From Irineochytrium annulatum (taxonomy: Eukaryota; Chytridiomycota; Chytridiomycetes; Chytridiales; Chytridiaceae), in NCBI GenBank assembly GCA_027600665.1, contig JADGJL010000348.1, positions 1-24,151 on the forward strand: DNA of 24,151 nucleotides. The letters are read 5' to 3'. The translations under genes were made by a program, and so were the position numbers. Below, in pieces: positions 1-10,482 of this stretch; position 1 is the first letter of the stretch; each line of letters begins with the position of its first letter. Below the pieces are notes generated by a model. The model was not told the origin of the DNA. It made no database searches and saw nothing but the letters and a program-made list of their open reading frames with translations.

Positions 1-123
1 CATTAAGGCGGCAAAGATCAAGGCGCACATCATCATCATGGGTTCGGCGTTTGACCGGTTGCACTCAAAGCGGTCGTTCTTGAAGGGGTCATATGAGCAT
101 GCAATTATGTCGACGTCGACCAT
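1..123 (-). CDS. N-terminal fragment of an unidentified protein, cut by the window edge
   Basis: An ATG at 123-121 opens a frame of 41 codons that runs off the left edge without a stop. The peptide begins MVDVDIIACSYDPFKNDRF and, after a run of four methionines, turns hydrophobic (CALIFAALM), as at the start of a membrane segment. I do not recognise the family. The open frame could also end at an intron beyond the edge. It lies on the same strand as the HOS4-like gene, about 520 bp downstream of that gene's stop codon. The call rests only on an open frame with a plausible start, so it is tentative. Confidence 0.35.
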   Translation of the reverse strand, partial: MVDVDIIACSYDPFKNDRFECNRSNAEPMMMMCALIFAALM

Positions 124-645
124 ACCGGTTATCGTCAGAAGGCCTTAAGGTCTTGGGCTGGGGGAAGGCAACAGGGAAGGAGGTGTTACTCGCTGGAAGC
201 GTTTGGCTGAGAAAAGTTAGGGGTTAGGTAGCCAATAGGCCGAAGGTATGAAGGCTTTGTGAATCGAGGAGGGCTCAAAGATGTTTACGAGGAGGACATG
301 GTTAAAATGTCTTTGCTGCAAGCCATGGTGTACAAAGGTTGAGGGGTAGCGGACAGCAAGGATGGATATTTTATACGAACTACTCATTCAATCTACAACA
401 TCGGCATTTTTATCGTAAGAAATAACTCATGTGCATCAATACAAATCTTGCAGAACCCGTACGTACCATCACTTCAACTTATTCACAAATAATAGCTAAT
501 GTAGTGTAATATCGGTGGGTAAAAGGGATGTGCGGGAATTACTCGTTAAAGGCATGCCAACCTCTAAGAAGTTAAAAAAGTCGCTGGTACTTCCACTATG
601 ATCTACCACGAAACCTCAAAAATTTATATTCCCAAAATCATCAAT
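124..645. other. Intergenic region, 522 bp
   Basis: This stretch holds the 3' flank of the HOS4-like gene and the presumed promoter and 5' UTR of the left-edge gene, both on the minus strand. It is more AT-rich than the flanking coding DNA. A TATA-like string (TATAAAATA on the minus strand, 367-375) lies about 245 bp upstream of the left ATG; its use is speculative. I see no RNA gene or convincing protein-coding frame. Confidence 0.5.
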
Positions 646-3600
646 TCACTTCCCCTTCGGCCCGCTAGCTCCTCCTACTGCCTCCGCCCGCATGGTGTAA
701 CGCTTCAACTTATGCACATAGCCCAATGTTGGCACCGCCTCACCCCCGACCTTCCCCGTTGTGACAACCTTCACCTCCGTCTTTACGCTCACCCCCTGAC
801 CCTCCGACGGCGACCCGGAAGCAGGCTTAGCAACCGTCGGCGGCAATTGATGCTGCCCGAGCGACAATGTGACAGCCGTAGCCGCCGTCGCACCGTAGGC
901 AACCGTGGTCGGAATCCTCCGCCTCCGTATGTATGTATGCTCGTCTGGCTTCTCCTCATCGGGTCCTGACGGTGGCACGGCGGACGTTGGCGTGACAGAA
1001 GCAGATCCACCAACTTTGTCCATATAGTACTCGAGATCTAAGTCCTCCTTTTCAACCGCTGCCTTCTCCGACCCCGCCCCAGTGCCTTTAGCATTTTCGA
1101 CCCCAGCCGCTTTCTCTCCACTCCCATCTTCGCTGATCGCCTTCCACACTTGGTCTGCGTCAAGCAGCTGAACGTCACAAGTTGAAAGACAAAGCGCTCT
1201 CCGTCCCTCGACGAGTCGGTAGTACCTCGGAACCTCGGAATCGGGACCCAATCCCTTCGCCTCCATCAGTGACGCCAAGACTACTTCGCTGACGGGGCTC
1301 TCCTGCAGAGCCAGCTTTTGAGACATCGTCGCGACCCTTCTCTCAATTGCCGGAAACCGCTCTAAAACCTCCCGCCCGCTCTTCAAACCAATATGAAGAG
1401 CAACTTGTAGGTCAACCATGTAGCGCTTCCCTCCCGCTCCTTCTACAACGGGTAAACTCGGAGTCGCGGGATCTGATGCTAGCCGATAGGAATACAGCGG
1501 GAGGCACTTCCGTCGGCGGTACGCCTGCCGCTCCGCCTGGGCGACTGGGTCCTCAACCGTTGTAACGGCGGAGACCGGCATGTCGGCAGAGACCTTCACC
1601 GATGGGGTCTCCGTCTCGATGCGATCTAGCGAGTTCGCAGGGTCTGCCGTTTCCGCCTTTACGGGGCTTGGGCCTCTGCTAGTATCAGTGTCTTCCTTCA
1701 TAGCAGACTCTGCCTTTAATTCGTCGGCTTTAGAATTAGTCAGATCATCCACCGACTTCCGGTAACCGGATATGCCAAGCCAGCTCTTCTTTTTTGGAGG
1801 TTTTTTCTTGGCCGGAACTGTTGAAGGTTGTACCGGACTTATCAGCTGTTTCGGAGACGGAGGTCGCGGGCGCTGAACTCCGTGAGTTTTGCTGCCGGCT
1901 GGAAGGGAGGCGACAGAAGAAGTCGAATGCCGTTTCTCGAGAGACTTCGCATTGATGTGAAGTTTCGAGTCTTGGGATGAAGCAGTAGACACTTTCCGAA
2001 TTGGTTTTGACAAAGATTCAGGCTCCAATTTCGCACACTTGACTTCAGCAACAACGTTGTCGTCATCGAGCTCCATCTTAATCCTGACGGCTGAAGGTTC
2101 TGGACTCATCGACTCGAACGAGCCTCCCCTCTCCTCCATGTCGCCCTTCATCAGCGCTCGCTTCTTCGAATTTGCAGGTGGCTCATCGGTTTTTGATACA
2201 TCGTTAAGGCTCCGTGGAGAATTTGACGCCTTTGATATTGTATGCTTCCGTCGGGGAGATTCATCTATTTCCGAATGTGGTCGCTTCGTTCCCGCGGTTG
2301 CTATCGGCGCTGAGCCTTGATTGTCGGGTTCCGCCCTCTTCTCTCGCTTCCGAGCCTTTGCGTCGTCATCACTCCCGTCACTCCTTCCACCGCTCCCGGA
2401 AGGTCGTGACCGCTTTCGCCCGTTTGCGTTCCCGTTCCCGTTCGCGCTTGATTGACCAGTTGGCGTTGGTGGTGATCCCTTGTCCACACTCGATGAGGGC
2501 CGGACTTTTGACCGATGGCCGTTCGTGTTATCAGATTCTTTCAGACGTTCAATTATCGCGTTAATCTTCTTCTCCTCCCGCGAGCTCCGGCCCTCGAGAC
2601 CTCCCCACGACCAAGGACTAGCGCTCGCAAGACCGGCTTGCGCAGCTACGGTAGCACTAATAGACGACATCTTGCCACTGTGTCCTGCAAATGTCATTAG
2701 ATTAAACAGCAATAATAACACAAACCTCCGTTTGGGTTGGTTCCTGTTGAAATAGAAGTGTCTGATGAAACCGATGTTCTCCGAACATGCCTATGGTTAT
2801 GTTAGAAAGTAAGGCTAGTGCATCAGCTCAACTTACCCTGGTATACGAGGCCCACTTATGACCTTTCCCAACGACCCCTCCGAATTGTGCATGGGCTCTG
2901 CATCACCGACGTAAACGACCTTTCTCGAAAACTGGGGACTTTTAAAGGGCATCCACGAGCTTCTCGGCTTGGCTAGGAGCTCAGAAATCTTCGACACCTT
3001 CACGTCTTTCGATGTCGGCAAGAAGTCGGCTGCTCGTTTTCCCCGAGTAGTCGTCGTGTCCGCATTTGCCCCGTATTCGAGTAGCACTTTCACGCACTCC
3101 ACATGCAGCCGCTCCACCGCATCCATCAAAGGCGTTACACCCGTTAACCGCCCCGGGTTCTCGTCCAAACGTTCCAATCCCCCAGCGGCGTCGACTTCAG
3201 CCCCATACAGACACAGTTCAGCAACAACGCCGGAATGCCCCTCGTACGCAGCTTCATGCAGCGGCGCCCAGCCCACGTTATCTCTGTAATCGATCTCTGC
3301 GCCGTACTTGAGCGCCTTGCGCACAGCCTTCACGTCGCCTGCTGCTGCCGCCTTATGCAACATCGTCCTGCCTTCGCCGTCAACCTCGCTGACCTTCTCC
3401 ATCATATCTCTCCACTTGTTCAGCAGCTTCCGCATACTCTCGTCGTCGTCCACCATGTCCGCTGGCGTTTCACCCTTTTTGTTCGACGTCCCCAGTTGCG
3501 AGCCGTGTGTCAGCAAGAGCTCCACCACGTCGTGATGGCCCCGGGAGACGGCGTCGTGCAAAGGCGTATCGCCCTCCATCCCCACGCAGTTCACATCGGC

Positions 3601-3918
3601 GCCGTATTTGATCAACAAATCGACGACATCCCGCTCGCCTTCTAAGCTCGCCTCATGTAACGGCGTCCATCCGGCGTTGTCCTGAATGTTCACATCCGCC
3701 CCAGCTAGGATTAGCGTTGTAACCGCCTCCAAGTCACCCGTTGATGCGAACTTGAAAATCGGTGTCCGTCCGCTCCGGTCGACTTGGTTTATGGCAGAGT
3801 ATGGTATGGGCCGCTTGCGACCGGGAATGACAATGCCCTCGTCCACTCGATTCGCCGGTGGAGCAATGCGAGCGTCTGCTCTCATCAACGGGGACGACCG
3901 GCTCGTCGAGGACGCCAT
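646..3918 (-). CDS. HOS4: HOS4-like ankyrin-repeat protein, predicted Set3 histone-deacetylase complex subunit
   Basis: Predicted nuclear subunit of the Set3C histone-deacetylase complex. Exons: 3918-2837, 2790-2726, 2684-646; introns of 46 and 41 nt; about 1061 aa, close to yeast Hos4. Residues ~47-300 carry two blocks of ankyrin repeats (AGWTPLHEASLEGERDVVDL, VGWAPLHEAAYEGHSGVVAE). Then come a serine/lysine-rich low-complexity middle, a short conserved GRSSREEKKINAIIERLKE segment just after the third exon starts, and a C-terminal domain at roughly 1130-1520 (LPLYSYRLA, YMVDLQVALHIGL, FPAIERRVA). Ankyrins plus this C-terminal domain are typical of fungal Hos4, as I recall the family. The frame is also open upstream to an ATG at 4143; 3918 was preferred because the upstream translation looks non-coding and the neighbouring gene probably ends at 4173. 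Confidence 0.83.
2685..2836 (-). other. Two short introns flanking a 65-nt exon in the HOS4-like gene
   Basis: The donor GTAAGT at 2836 pairs with an acceptor ending CATAG at 2791. The 65-nt exon 2790-2726 encodes a Ser/Thr-rich linker (VRRTSVSSDTSISTGTNPN). A second intron, 2725-2685, starts GTTTGT, contains CTAAT and ends GCAG. The phases (2, then 1) match exactly. A single intron 2836-2678 ending CACAG would also keep the frame but would be 159 nt, far longer than most introns here. Confidence 0.7.
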
Positions 3919-4172
3919 CGGCTGTGCTGCCCGCCGAGACGGGCCTGGGTTGACCGATCCGCTCGCAGTCTGGTTTAAGGGACGAAGTGTTGATGGGGAT
4001 GGATGGGAAGGATGCGGTGGACAGGAGAGCTTGTAAACGATGGCCTCGCCAAGTGCGCAGTTGTTGTTCACACCCCCCAAGGTGCACTTGTCCAAATGTG
4101 CGTTTCGACTTCGACTTTTTCTTGCATTGCCACCCAATTCCACTTTACACCCATTCCTTTACTACAATAATG
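3919..4172. promoter_or_regulatory. Intergenic region between NUP214 3' end and HOS4-like 5' end
   Basis: The roughly 254 bp between the favoured NUP214 stop (4173-4175) and the favoured HOS4 start (3918) should hold the nucleoporin 3' end and the HOS4 promoter and leader. The HOS4 frame stays open through most of it up to 4143, so a longer N-terminus cannot be excluded. I see no clear TATA box. Confidence 0.4.
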
Positions 4173-7100
4173 CTAAGAACGATATGTTGTGAAATTTGGA
4201 TTTTGAGTTTTCGGTTTGCTTTGTAACAAATTAGTTGGCAGAAACGTTGGCAATACCATACCTGTTGGTCGCCTGTGATGCCTGTCCCCCAAAGGATGCG
4301 AACGATGCTGGTGTGGACGAAGTTCCGAACCCCTGTGCGCTTCCACTGAAGAATAGTAAGGCGGGTGTTACGAAAATCAAAGTGTACCCTGCAAACACTG
4401 ACGAGTTCGAGCCGAAGGTTGGGCCCGATGATGAGACGTCAGGCCGGGCCATACCCATAGAACTTTGCCCAAAAACTGACTGAGATCCGAATGCTGACTG
4501 TCCGCCGAGCGAGGATTGCCCGAACGCGGGCTGTCCGAACGTCGTTTGACCAAACGATGGCTGTCCGAAGGAAGGTGGCCCGAACGATGGCTGCCCGAAC
4601 GATGATTGCCCAAAGGAGGGTTGCCCAAACGATGGCTGCCCAAACGATGGCTGCCCAAATGACGGTTGTCCAAATGCAGGTTGTGCGAACCCGGTTGGTG
4701 CCGATTGTCTTCCAAATGCCGAGCCACCGTCGAAAGCGCCTTGGCCGGTCCCGACGGCAGTTGGTTGGCCGAAAATACTGCCGCCACCACTCGACGGCTG
4801 GCCAAAGACGGACGTTTGTTGGACGAACGCTGGAGATTGACTCGGGGCTTCAGAGGCAAGCGAACTGAACGCAGACGGCCGAATGCCGAACCCGTTAGCA
4901 ACAACCGGTGCCTGCGTCGTCGTTGGAGTTGCCACATCCATCCCACTCTCTTGGCCTGCCCCTCGGAATGAACTTGACGTGGCGGCAAACGAGACACCGA
5001 AGATCGAGTTTGACCCGCTGGGCGCTGTTGAACCTAGACCCATGTTCCCTCCCATGCCGACTATAAGATTTCCCTCCTCCGGGTCATCTGCAACAATATC
5101 GGTGGCATCCTGTATTTCACCATCCTCCGTCAAACGTACTCCAGAGCCGCTTGCCGTCACCGTCGGCGCCATGTAAGTCGTGCCCGCAGCGGGAGATTCG
5201 GGAGCAATTTGCTCAGGTTGCTTTGACGGCGATCTGGTTACCAACGTCTCACCAGTAGCCTTCGACGGGGTCGACAAGAACGAAAAGGTTGGCATCTTTG
5301 GGGGAGACGCAGGAATCGGCGCTGCATTTGGTGCGGTCGGCGTATCCAAGAAGGGAACAGCAGACGACTTTGACGGAGACTCGGGCGCAGTCGCCTCATT
5401 TAGCTTCGACGTGTGTGAGTTCTTCAACGAAAATGCAGAAGGGTTTACAGCGGCAGACGTCGACGACGGAGATTTCAAAGGACTTGGCGATCGCTCTGCG
5501 CGCCTGCCAACACGATAAGTATATATAAAAGATTGGCGCCACTCGCCTATCAGGAGAAAGAGGAGCTACTTTCGGAGACGGCTTTGGGGAAGAGTCTTTT
5601 GCCGCTTGGGTGGCCGCCGTGTGCGGTGACGCCATGACGTTTGTTTGCTGAGCGCCGCCGCCTGCCATAGGACTGCCTGTAGCCGAAGTAGCGGCAGCGG
5701 TTGGTCCCTTCCCAAAAGCATATACAGCTGTGCCGAAGGCGGTAGGTCCACCCCCGAAAACAGATACTGCCGATGGAGTGGAGGCGGCAGATGCTTTCCC
5801 GGAAACGGACACAGGCGGCGTTGCGGCCGCCGTTGAACCTTTGCCAAAAACAGACACTGCCGGCGAACTCATAGTAGCGGTCGCTCCCGTCGCAAACACT
5901 GATCCTGTTGGCTGAGTTTCAGGCTTCACAAAGCTAAATCCACCGAAGCTGGGCGTAACTGTCGCCGTCGGTTGAGCAGAACCGGCGCCCGTTGCCGTAG
6001 GACCTGGTTGAAGAAAACTGAAAGACTTCGCCGAGGGAGACGCCGTAGATGATGATGTTGACCCAACGGGAGATTGAGGCGGCAGGGCAGAAGCAAACGA
6101 CTTTCCGAAAACTGACTGATTTGCCCCACTACCAAACTTCATCGGAGCAGCTGGCCTCGTTACTGCACTCGTTCCCTCAGGCCCAGGCTTAGCACCCAAT
6201 GCCGGAGTACCACATTCAGTGCATGATGCAGCATTGTGGGGGTTGAGCGTCGAGCAGCTGCACATCCAATTCTTGGCGTAAACTTCCTGATACTCGCCGT
6301 CGTCGCTTCCGGCGACGTCGTCATAATCCTCGTCCCCGTCTCTTTCATGAACATGATCGTAAGGCTCCTCTTCCCCTTCCTCGTCCTCCTCGCCTTCATC
6401 ACCTTCCCCACTTTCGAATTCCTCCTCATTTTCTTCGCTGTGTTCGGACGCATCAACGTGGACTTCTGCTTTGACCACATCAGGCCGTATGCTGAAGGAC
6501 GGGTTGCCGAAAACACTCGTTGTTGCCGCTGCACGGGGCGCGTTTCCGAAAACACTCGTTGGAGCCGAAGGGTGTGACAATCCGCCTTTGAAGTCCTCAG
6601 TCTCCTTAGCACCGCTCCCAAGACGCATATTCGTAAACAAATTCGCTTGAGGTAATGATGGTGCTCCCGCAAACGCCACCGGTGGTGGCGTAGATTCTCC
6701 GACGGTTGGTGGTGTCGATATCCCAAATGATGGGGTTGTAGAGATTCCGAACGACGGAGATGGAGGGCCACCACTGGTTGCTGCTGCCGCTGGAAATGGT
6801 TTAAGTGACGTTCCAACTGTCATTGGCGACGACTTTGGAGGTGTTCCAAATACTGGCGTTTGGACAAACGGAGATGCTGCCGAAAACGATTTCGGTTGAA
6901 CAAGCGGCTTCACCTCCGTGGTTGCAACCGAGGTCTTCCGTAAATCAGTCTCCATTAGAACGGGGAGAATAGCAGACGCAGTAGTTGAGGATACTTCCTT
7001 CTCGGGAACCTTGAGCGACTCTAAGTCCGTTGTAAGAACCTTCAGCAAACGTTAACCAACCCAACATCTCCCTTCTGCGATTCTCCAAAGCCTCCTTTGC

Positions 7101-10100
7101 ATACGTATTGAGAATCCCATCTAGAGGCTGAGGGGCGTACACAGGCACCTTGTTCACTGGCGTCGGGCGATTGTGCGGAGCAGCCTTGAAGCAGTTGGCA
7201 ATCCTCAAAAGGTCACCCGGTTCATTCAACAACGCTTGAAAGTATTTCGGTCGAAGAGAATCATCTTCATCAGACGCGTCAAGGCCAAAGGTTGAGGGGG
7301 CACCGGAATCTACACTGGACGGTTTTTGAAAAACTGTCGTATCGTTCAACAACGCCTCAATCCTCTCGGCGGTCGAGATAGCATGGCTAGTAATCCTCCG
7401 AATACTCTTGCAGACCGTCTCCCATTTCGGAGGTCTGGTTTTCGCGTAAAACACTATTCATTATGTTGAGACTACCTTAATAAACTTTGTCCCGTCTTCT
7501 TGAAGAACTGCCTGTATTTAAAATCTCCAAAAACACTTTGAGCATTGTTGATAGCCTCCTCTAACCGCTGACCATAACATCAGCTGTTTTAGGGCTTGGG
7601 ACGGTTACCTTAATCTTCCCCAATAAGTCCGCCCGGTTCGCTTTATGCTCCGGCTTGAGTTCTGACCGCGAAAAAACTGTATCCCCATTTAATGGGCCGG
7701 AAACGAATTTCTCGCAAAAGTCACGTTTGGCTTTAACTAAACTCAATGTTAGCCCTTGCTGACAGTCACTTCTTACTTTGGGCCACATTGTTTCTTAATT
7801 TTTCCGCTGCGATAGATAGCCCCGCCAATTTCGTGTCTATTCCCCGGATATCGGTTTCAAGGCCCTCCGTTTGTACTGAGGCTCTAAACTTCATCCCTGC
7901 GGTCACTAACTCGTTGACAACTTCAGGAATAGATTGTCTCAGCTGAAGTGGTCTTGTTAGGTGCATCAGAAAGAAAATGTACAAACATCTACGAGGTCTT
8001 CCCTTAGCACTTTGTATATTTCATTAAAAGCGGTAAGAAGCACCTAGAAGTCATTTTAGTCAAAACCACAAAACTATAAAAGTCACATATGTTGTTGGCG
8101 CATCCACAATTTTATAATCCTCAAAATCAGGCTTCTCACACACCGGCGCCGGCGCTGGAGTATGAACTTTGGTGGGTTTCTCGAAAGCGGCAACACTGCC
8201 AGGTTGAGAGAGTCCGGCAGGTGTACCTGACTTTAAAGGCACAGGTAACGGGCTGCCACTTGAAAGCACGCCACCAGCCGGAGATTTTATCGCCATCGGC
8301 GGCTTCGCCATACGCTCGCTTGTTGGCAAAGCCACAAAAGGCTCGAACGACGCCGCTGTAGTATTTTCCACCTTCGACGCAGGCAGGCCCATGCCGAAAA
8401 CGGGCAAAGCCGCAACAGGTTTGAGGGGCACGGCGTCCATTTCCGCCTTCGACACAGGCGGGCCCGCGCCAAAGGTTGGCAGAGTCGCTACAGGTTTAAA
8501 GGGCGCCGCGTTGCTTTCCGCCTTCAAAGCAGGCACGCCGGCGCCAAAGGTTGGGAAGGCCGCAATAGGTTTGCATTCCTCCTTCGACGCAAGCGGGGCC
8601 GCGCCAAAGGTTGGAAGCGAGTACGGAACAGTCGCGGGACTAGAGTCGCGCGGCGGTGGGCCAGAAGTCGCGGCACTTTTAGAAGCTGATGCTATCGGGG
8701 ATGACGATACGGCAGTAAACGGCGAGCCGAATTGGGGTGTAGTCACCTCGCTTTTCACATGCGACGCTGGCGAAGCGAGGTCGTTCTACAGCGAGTTAGA
8801 AGAAGGAAGGCGAAAGCGTAACTCAAAACCATTGTCAAAGGGGCCGACTGCGATGTTGATCCAGATCCTACAAGAGGCTTGGACTGCACCATCTCAGGGC
8901 AAGCTTGAGAATGTCCTGCCGACGCAGCAGCGACACAATAATATGCTAAGATATTGCCCACGTTATTGAGAACCATGAGAATTGGAGGAGGCGGTAGAGC
9001 TGAGTCTTCTCCCGACTTTGGCAAAGCGTTCTCGTTCGCGAAATCGATTGCGCACCCAACGGGATATGTATCTTGGTCGCCTGCATCATCTAAAGGAAGA
9101 ACAACCATTGAGGACTCCGGCAAATTCCAAATATTCCAGTCATCACTTCCGGTCCTGCCAATAATCTTGACTCCGGAGCCTGCAAGAAATAGTATGCTTT
9201 CTGCGTCGGGACCCCTTCAATCTGAATAAGCAGGAAATATTGTAACTTTGATTACATGGCTCTCAGTTCTCGAATAATAATATGGTTCTCCCTTGGAGAG
9301 TCCACCAAATCTCCGGCAACCCAGGGCATAGCCCGATAGGTGATTTCTTTCTGAACAATAATTAGCAATCAAAAAAACGGCAGGAACCAACGGTGGTTTT
9401 TGATTGTGAAATAATGTATAGGGTTGACTCATCTCCAGTAGAATACAGAGCGCCAAAAATTTTATCCTCAAGCCAAATGATCTCGTTGACTAACTCCGCT
9501 TAGTATCTTAAAGCGCCATAACCAGATCTACCTATTGACGCTTCCGACGAGGGTGGCTCAATTCGATTTTTTACCACCCCGTCCGGCGAAACCTGAACGA
9601 TCTGTCCTGCATTATCACCCATAGCAAGCTGTTTCCCTTTCCGACTCCAGCACACTAGCATATATGAGACCCTGCTTTGACGCGACAATCCGTACCGCAG
9701 GACGCTGATGTCGCAATTTCGCGCTTTGTCTTCGCGCTCGCATCGAGCATGTATAGCACTCCATTAGAGCACAACGCTGCACAGAAATTTGGATTCGATC
9801 CTGGGTTTGGCAAAATATCGATAAAGGGTTTGTCCGTAACATGATGTTCCCAAAGAACCGACTTCGTCCCCTAGGTGAAGTGTCAAATACTGCGACAATG
9901 AGACCAACCTACGCCACAGGCACCTGTCGTACCTGCAGGAGCTTCGAGGCATTGAAGAAAAATATGGTGCCTCCAATGGTCCCCACAACAACCGAGAGAC
10001 CATCAGACATGATTCGGATGTGGGAGACGGCCCCCTTGCCGGGCATACTAAACGCGTGACCGCTTTTGAACGGGACCGTAAGCTGACTGCCCGTCGTCGC

Positions 10101-10401
10101 GGCGGCGCGCACCTTCTCCGTTAAAGCGCACCCAAAGCCTTTGAAAAGATACTTAGACGTTCTCGCATGATCCGCAAACAAACCATCGGCGGTCCCATAC
10201 ACAACGTATCCATATTCACTTGATATCGCCAGCAAAGATGCGCAGTTAGGTGAGTCAAGTGGGTCTGAGACATGCACAACCGTGCCGACTGCTAGCTGAC
10301 GAAAGCCAATAGACTGATCATTCTTGTTAGCAATTGCATTGACGCAGCGGTAGGCCTGCCTCCACTTCATTGATCTCATCCGCGTCCTCATGTGCTGGCA
10401 T
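4173..10401 (-). CDS. NUP214: NUP214/NUP159-type FG nucleoporin
   Basis: Cytoplasmic-face nuclear-pore protein; in known systems its propeller docks the mRNA-export helicase Dbp5/DDX19. Seventeen exons: 10401-10366, 10313-9933, 9870-9696, 9654-9532, 9489-9392, 9350-9256, 9214-8830, 8785-8087, 8043-7993, 7942-7777, 7736-7609, 7567-7476, 7434-7061, 7020-5543, 5493-4388, 4345-4262, 4218-4173; about 1838 aa. Residues 1-~405 form the beta-propeller (SLLAISSEYGYVVYGT, VCWSRKGKQLAMGD, LPPPPILMVLNNVGNILAYY match NUP214). Residues ~432-664 are an FG-bearing linker, ~665-935 a helical/coiled-coil region, and ~936-1820 FG repeats with an acidic stretch and a zinc finger. Introns are 40-62 nt. It diverges from RICTOR across 81 bp. 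The 5494-5542 intron and the last exon are the least certain. Confidence 0.92.
4219..4261 (-). other. Probable last intron of NUP214, setting the C-terminus
   Basis: After codons for QATN the minus strand reads AG|GTATGG, then 43 nt containing AACTAAT and ending ACAAAG. Removing it joins the frame (phase 2) to a 46-nt exon ending at TAG, 4173-4175, with C-terminus SKPKTQNPNFTTYRS. If it is retained the protein ends at TAA, 4231-4233, with YGIANVSAN. Length and branch motif favour splicing, but the gene end is not certain. Confidence 0.55.
4346..4387 (-). other. Stop-free 42-nt intron in the NUP214 FG region
   Basis: Donor GTACAC follows GCAGG, and the acceptor TTCTTCAG is preceded by CTTAC. 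The 42 nt are divisible by three and lack a stop, so retention would add 14 hydrophobic residues (YTLIFVTPALLFF) to an otherwise polar FG tail. That composition break, the splice signals and the typical length argue for removal. Confidence 0.7.
4514..4690 (-). repeat. 15-nt tandem array encoding FGQPS pentapeptides
   Basis: About twelve imperfect copies of a 15-nt unit encode FGQPS and variants (FAQPA, FGQSS, FGPPS, FGQTT, FGQPA) near the nucleoporin C-terminus. FG motifs of this kind form the selective phase of the pore and bind transport receptors. Copies differ mostly at third positions, so the array is not a fresh duplication. Confidence 0.9.
6212..6268 (-). other. RanBP2-type zinc finger inside the NUP214 FG domain
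   Basis: The peptide WMCSCSTLN-PHNAASC-TECG (about residue 1185) has the Trp, four Cys and Asn of a RanBP2-type finger. The consensus is W-x-C-x(2-4)-C-x3-N-x6-C-x2-C; here the first two cysteines are only one residue apart (C-S-C). The finger follows a long Glu/Asp-rich stretch encoded at about 6270-6460. It sits in the middle of a 1478-nt exon, so it is not a splicing artefact. RanBP2 fingers bind RanGDP in NUP153 and NUP358 and RNA in some other proteins; which applies here cannot be read from the sequence. Confidence 0.75.
8318..8613 (-). repeat. Imperfect 25-residue repeats in the NUP214 linker
   Basis: Exon 8785-8087 contains four related units that each begin with an FG and have the pattern FGxGxPxxKxE followed by a Pro/Ala spacer and LPT. 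Two are 25 aa, one is 26 and one is a shortened 20. Examples are FGAGVPALKAES and FGAGPPVSKAEM. At DNA level the spacing is 75, 75 and 60 nt. The units lie between the propeller and the coiled coil. Confidence 0.85.
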
Positions 10402-10482
10402 CGTGTTGGCGAATGCTCAACCGGACTATGCGTCCGATAGCTGATTTGACGACCTTCGCGATCACGTTCATCATCAGCGATC
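10402..10482. promoter_or_regulatory. 81-bp divergent promoter, NUP214 / RICTOR
   Basis: The predicted start codons of NUP214 (minus strand, 10401) and RICTOR (plus strand, 10483) are separated by only 81 bp, which must contain both 5' leaders and start regions unless one gene has an unseen upstream exon. No TATA box is visible. An in-frame TGA at 10447 precedes the RICTOR ATG. Confidence 0.55.

Noticed and set aside
4144..4230. HOS4-like gene starting at the upstream ATG 4143
   Set aside because: It would put the start within 30 bp of the favoured NUP214 stop, and the added 75 residues have no recognisable features. The ATG at 3918 is preferred.
7021..7060. Frame change between the NUP214 coiled coil and FG domain, suggesting a broken gene or two genes
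   Set aside because: A 40-nt intron with CTTAC and acceptor CTTAG joins the two frames in phase 1.
9871..9932. Apparent in-frame TAG and one-base slip in the NUP214 propeller
   Set aside because: Both lie inside a 62-nt intron (GTACGA...CCTAG) with phase 0 on both sides, and the flanking exons align to the propeller without them.
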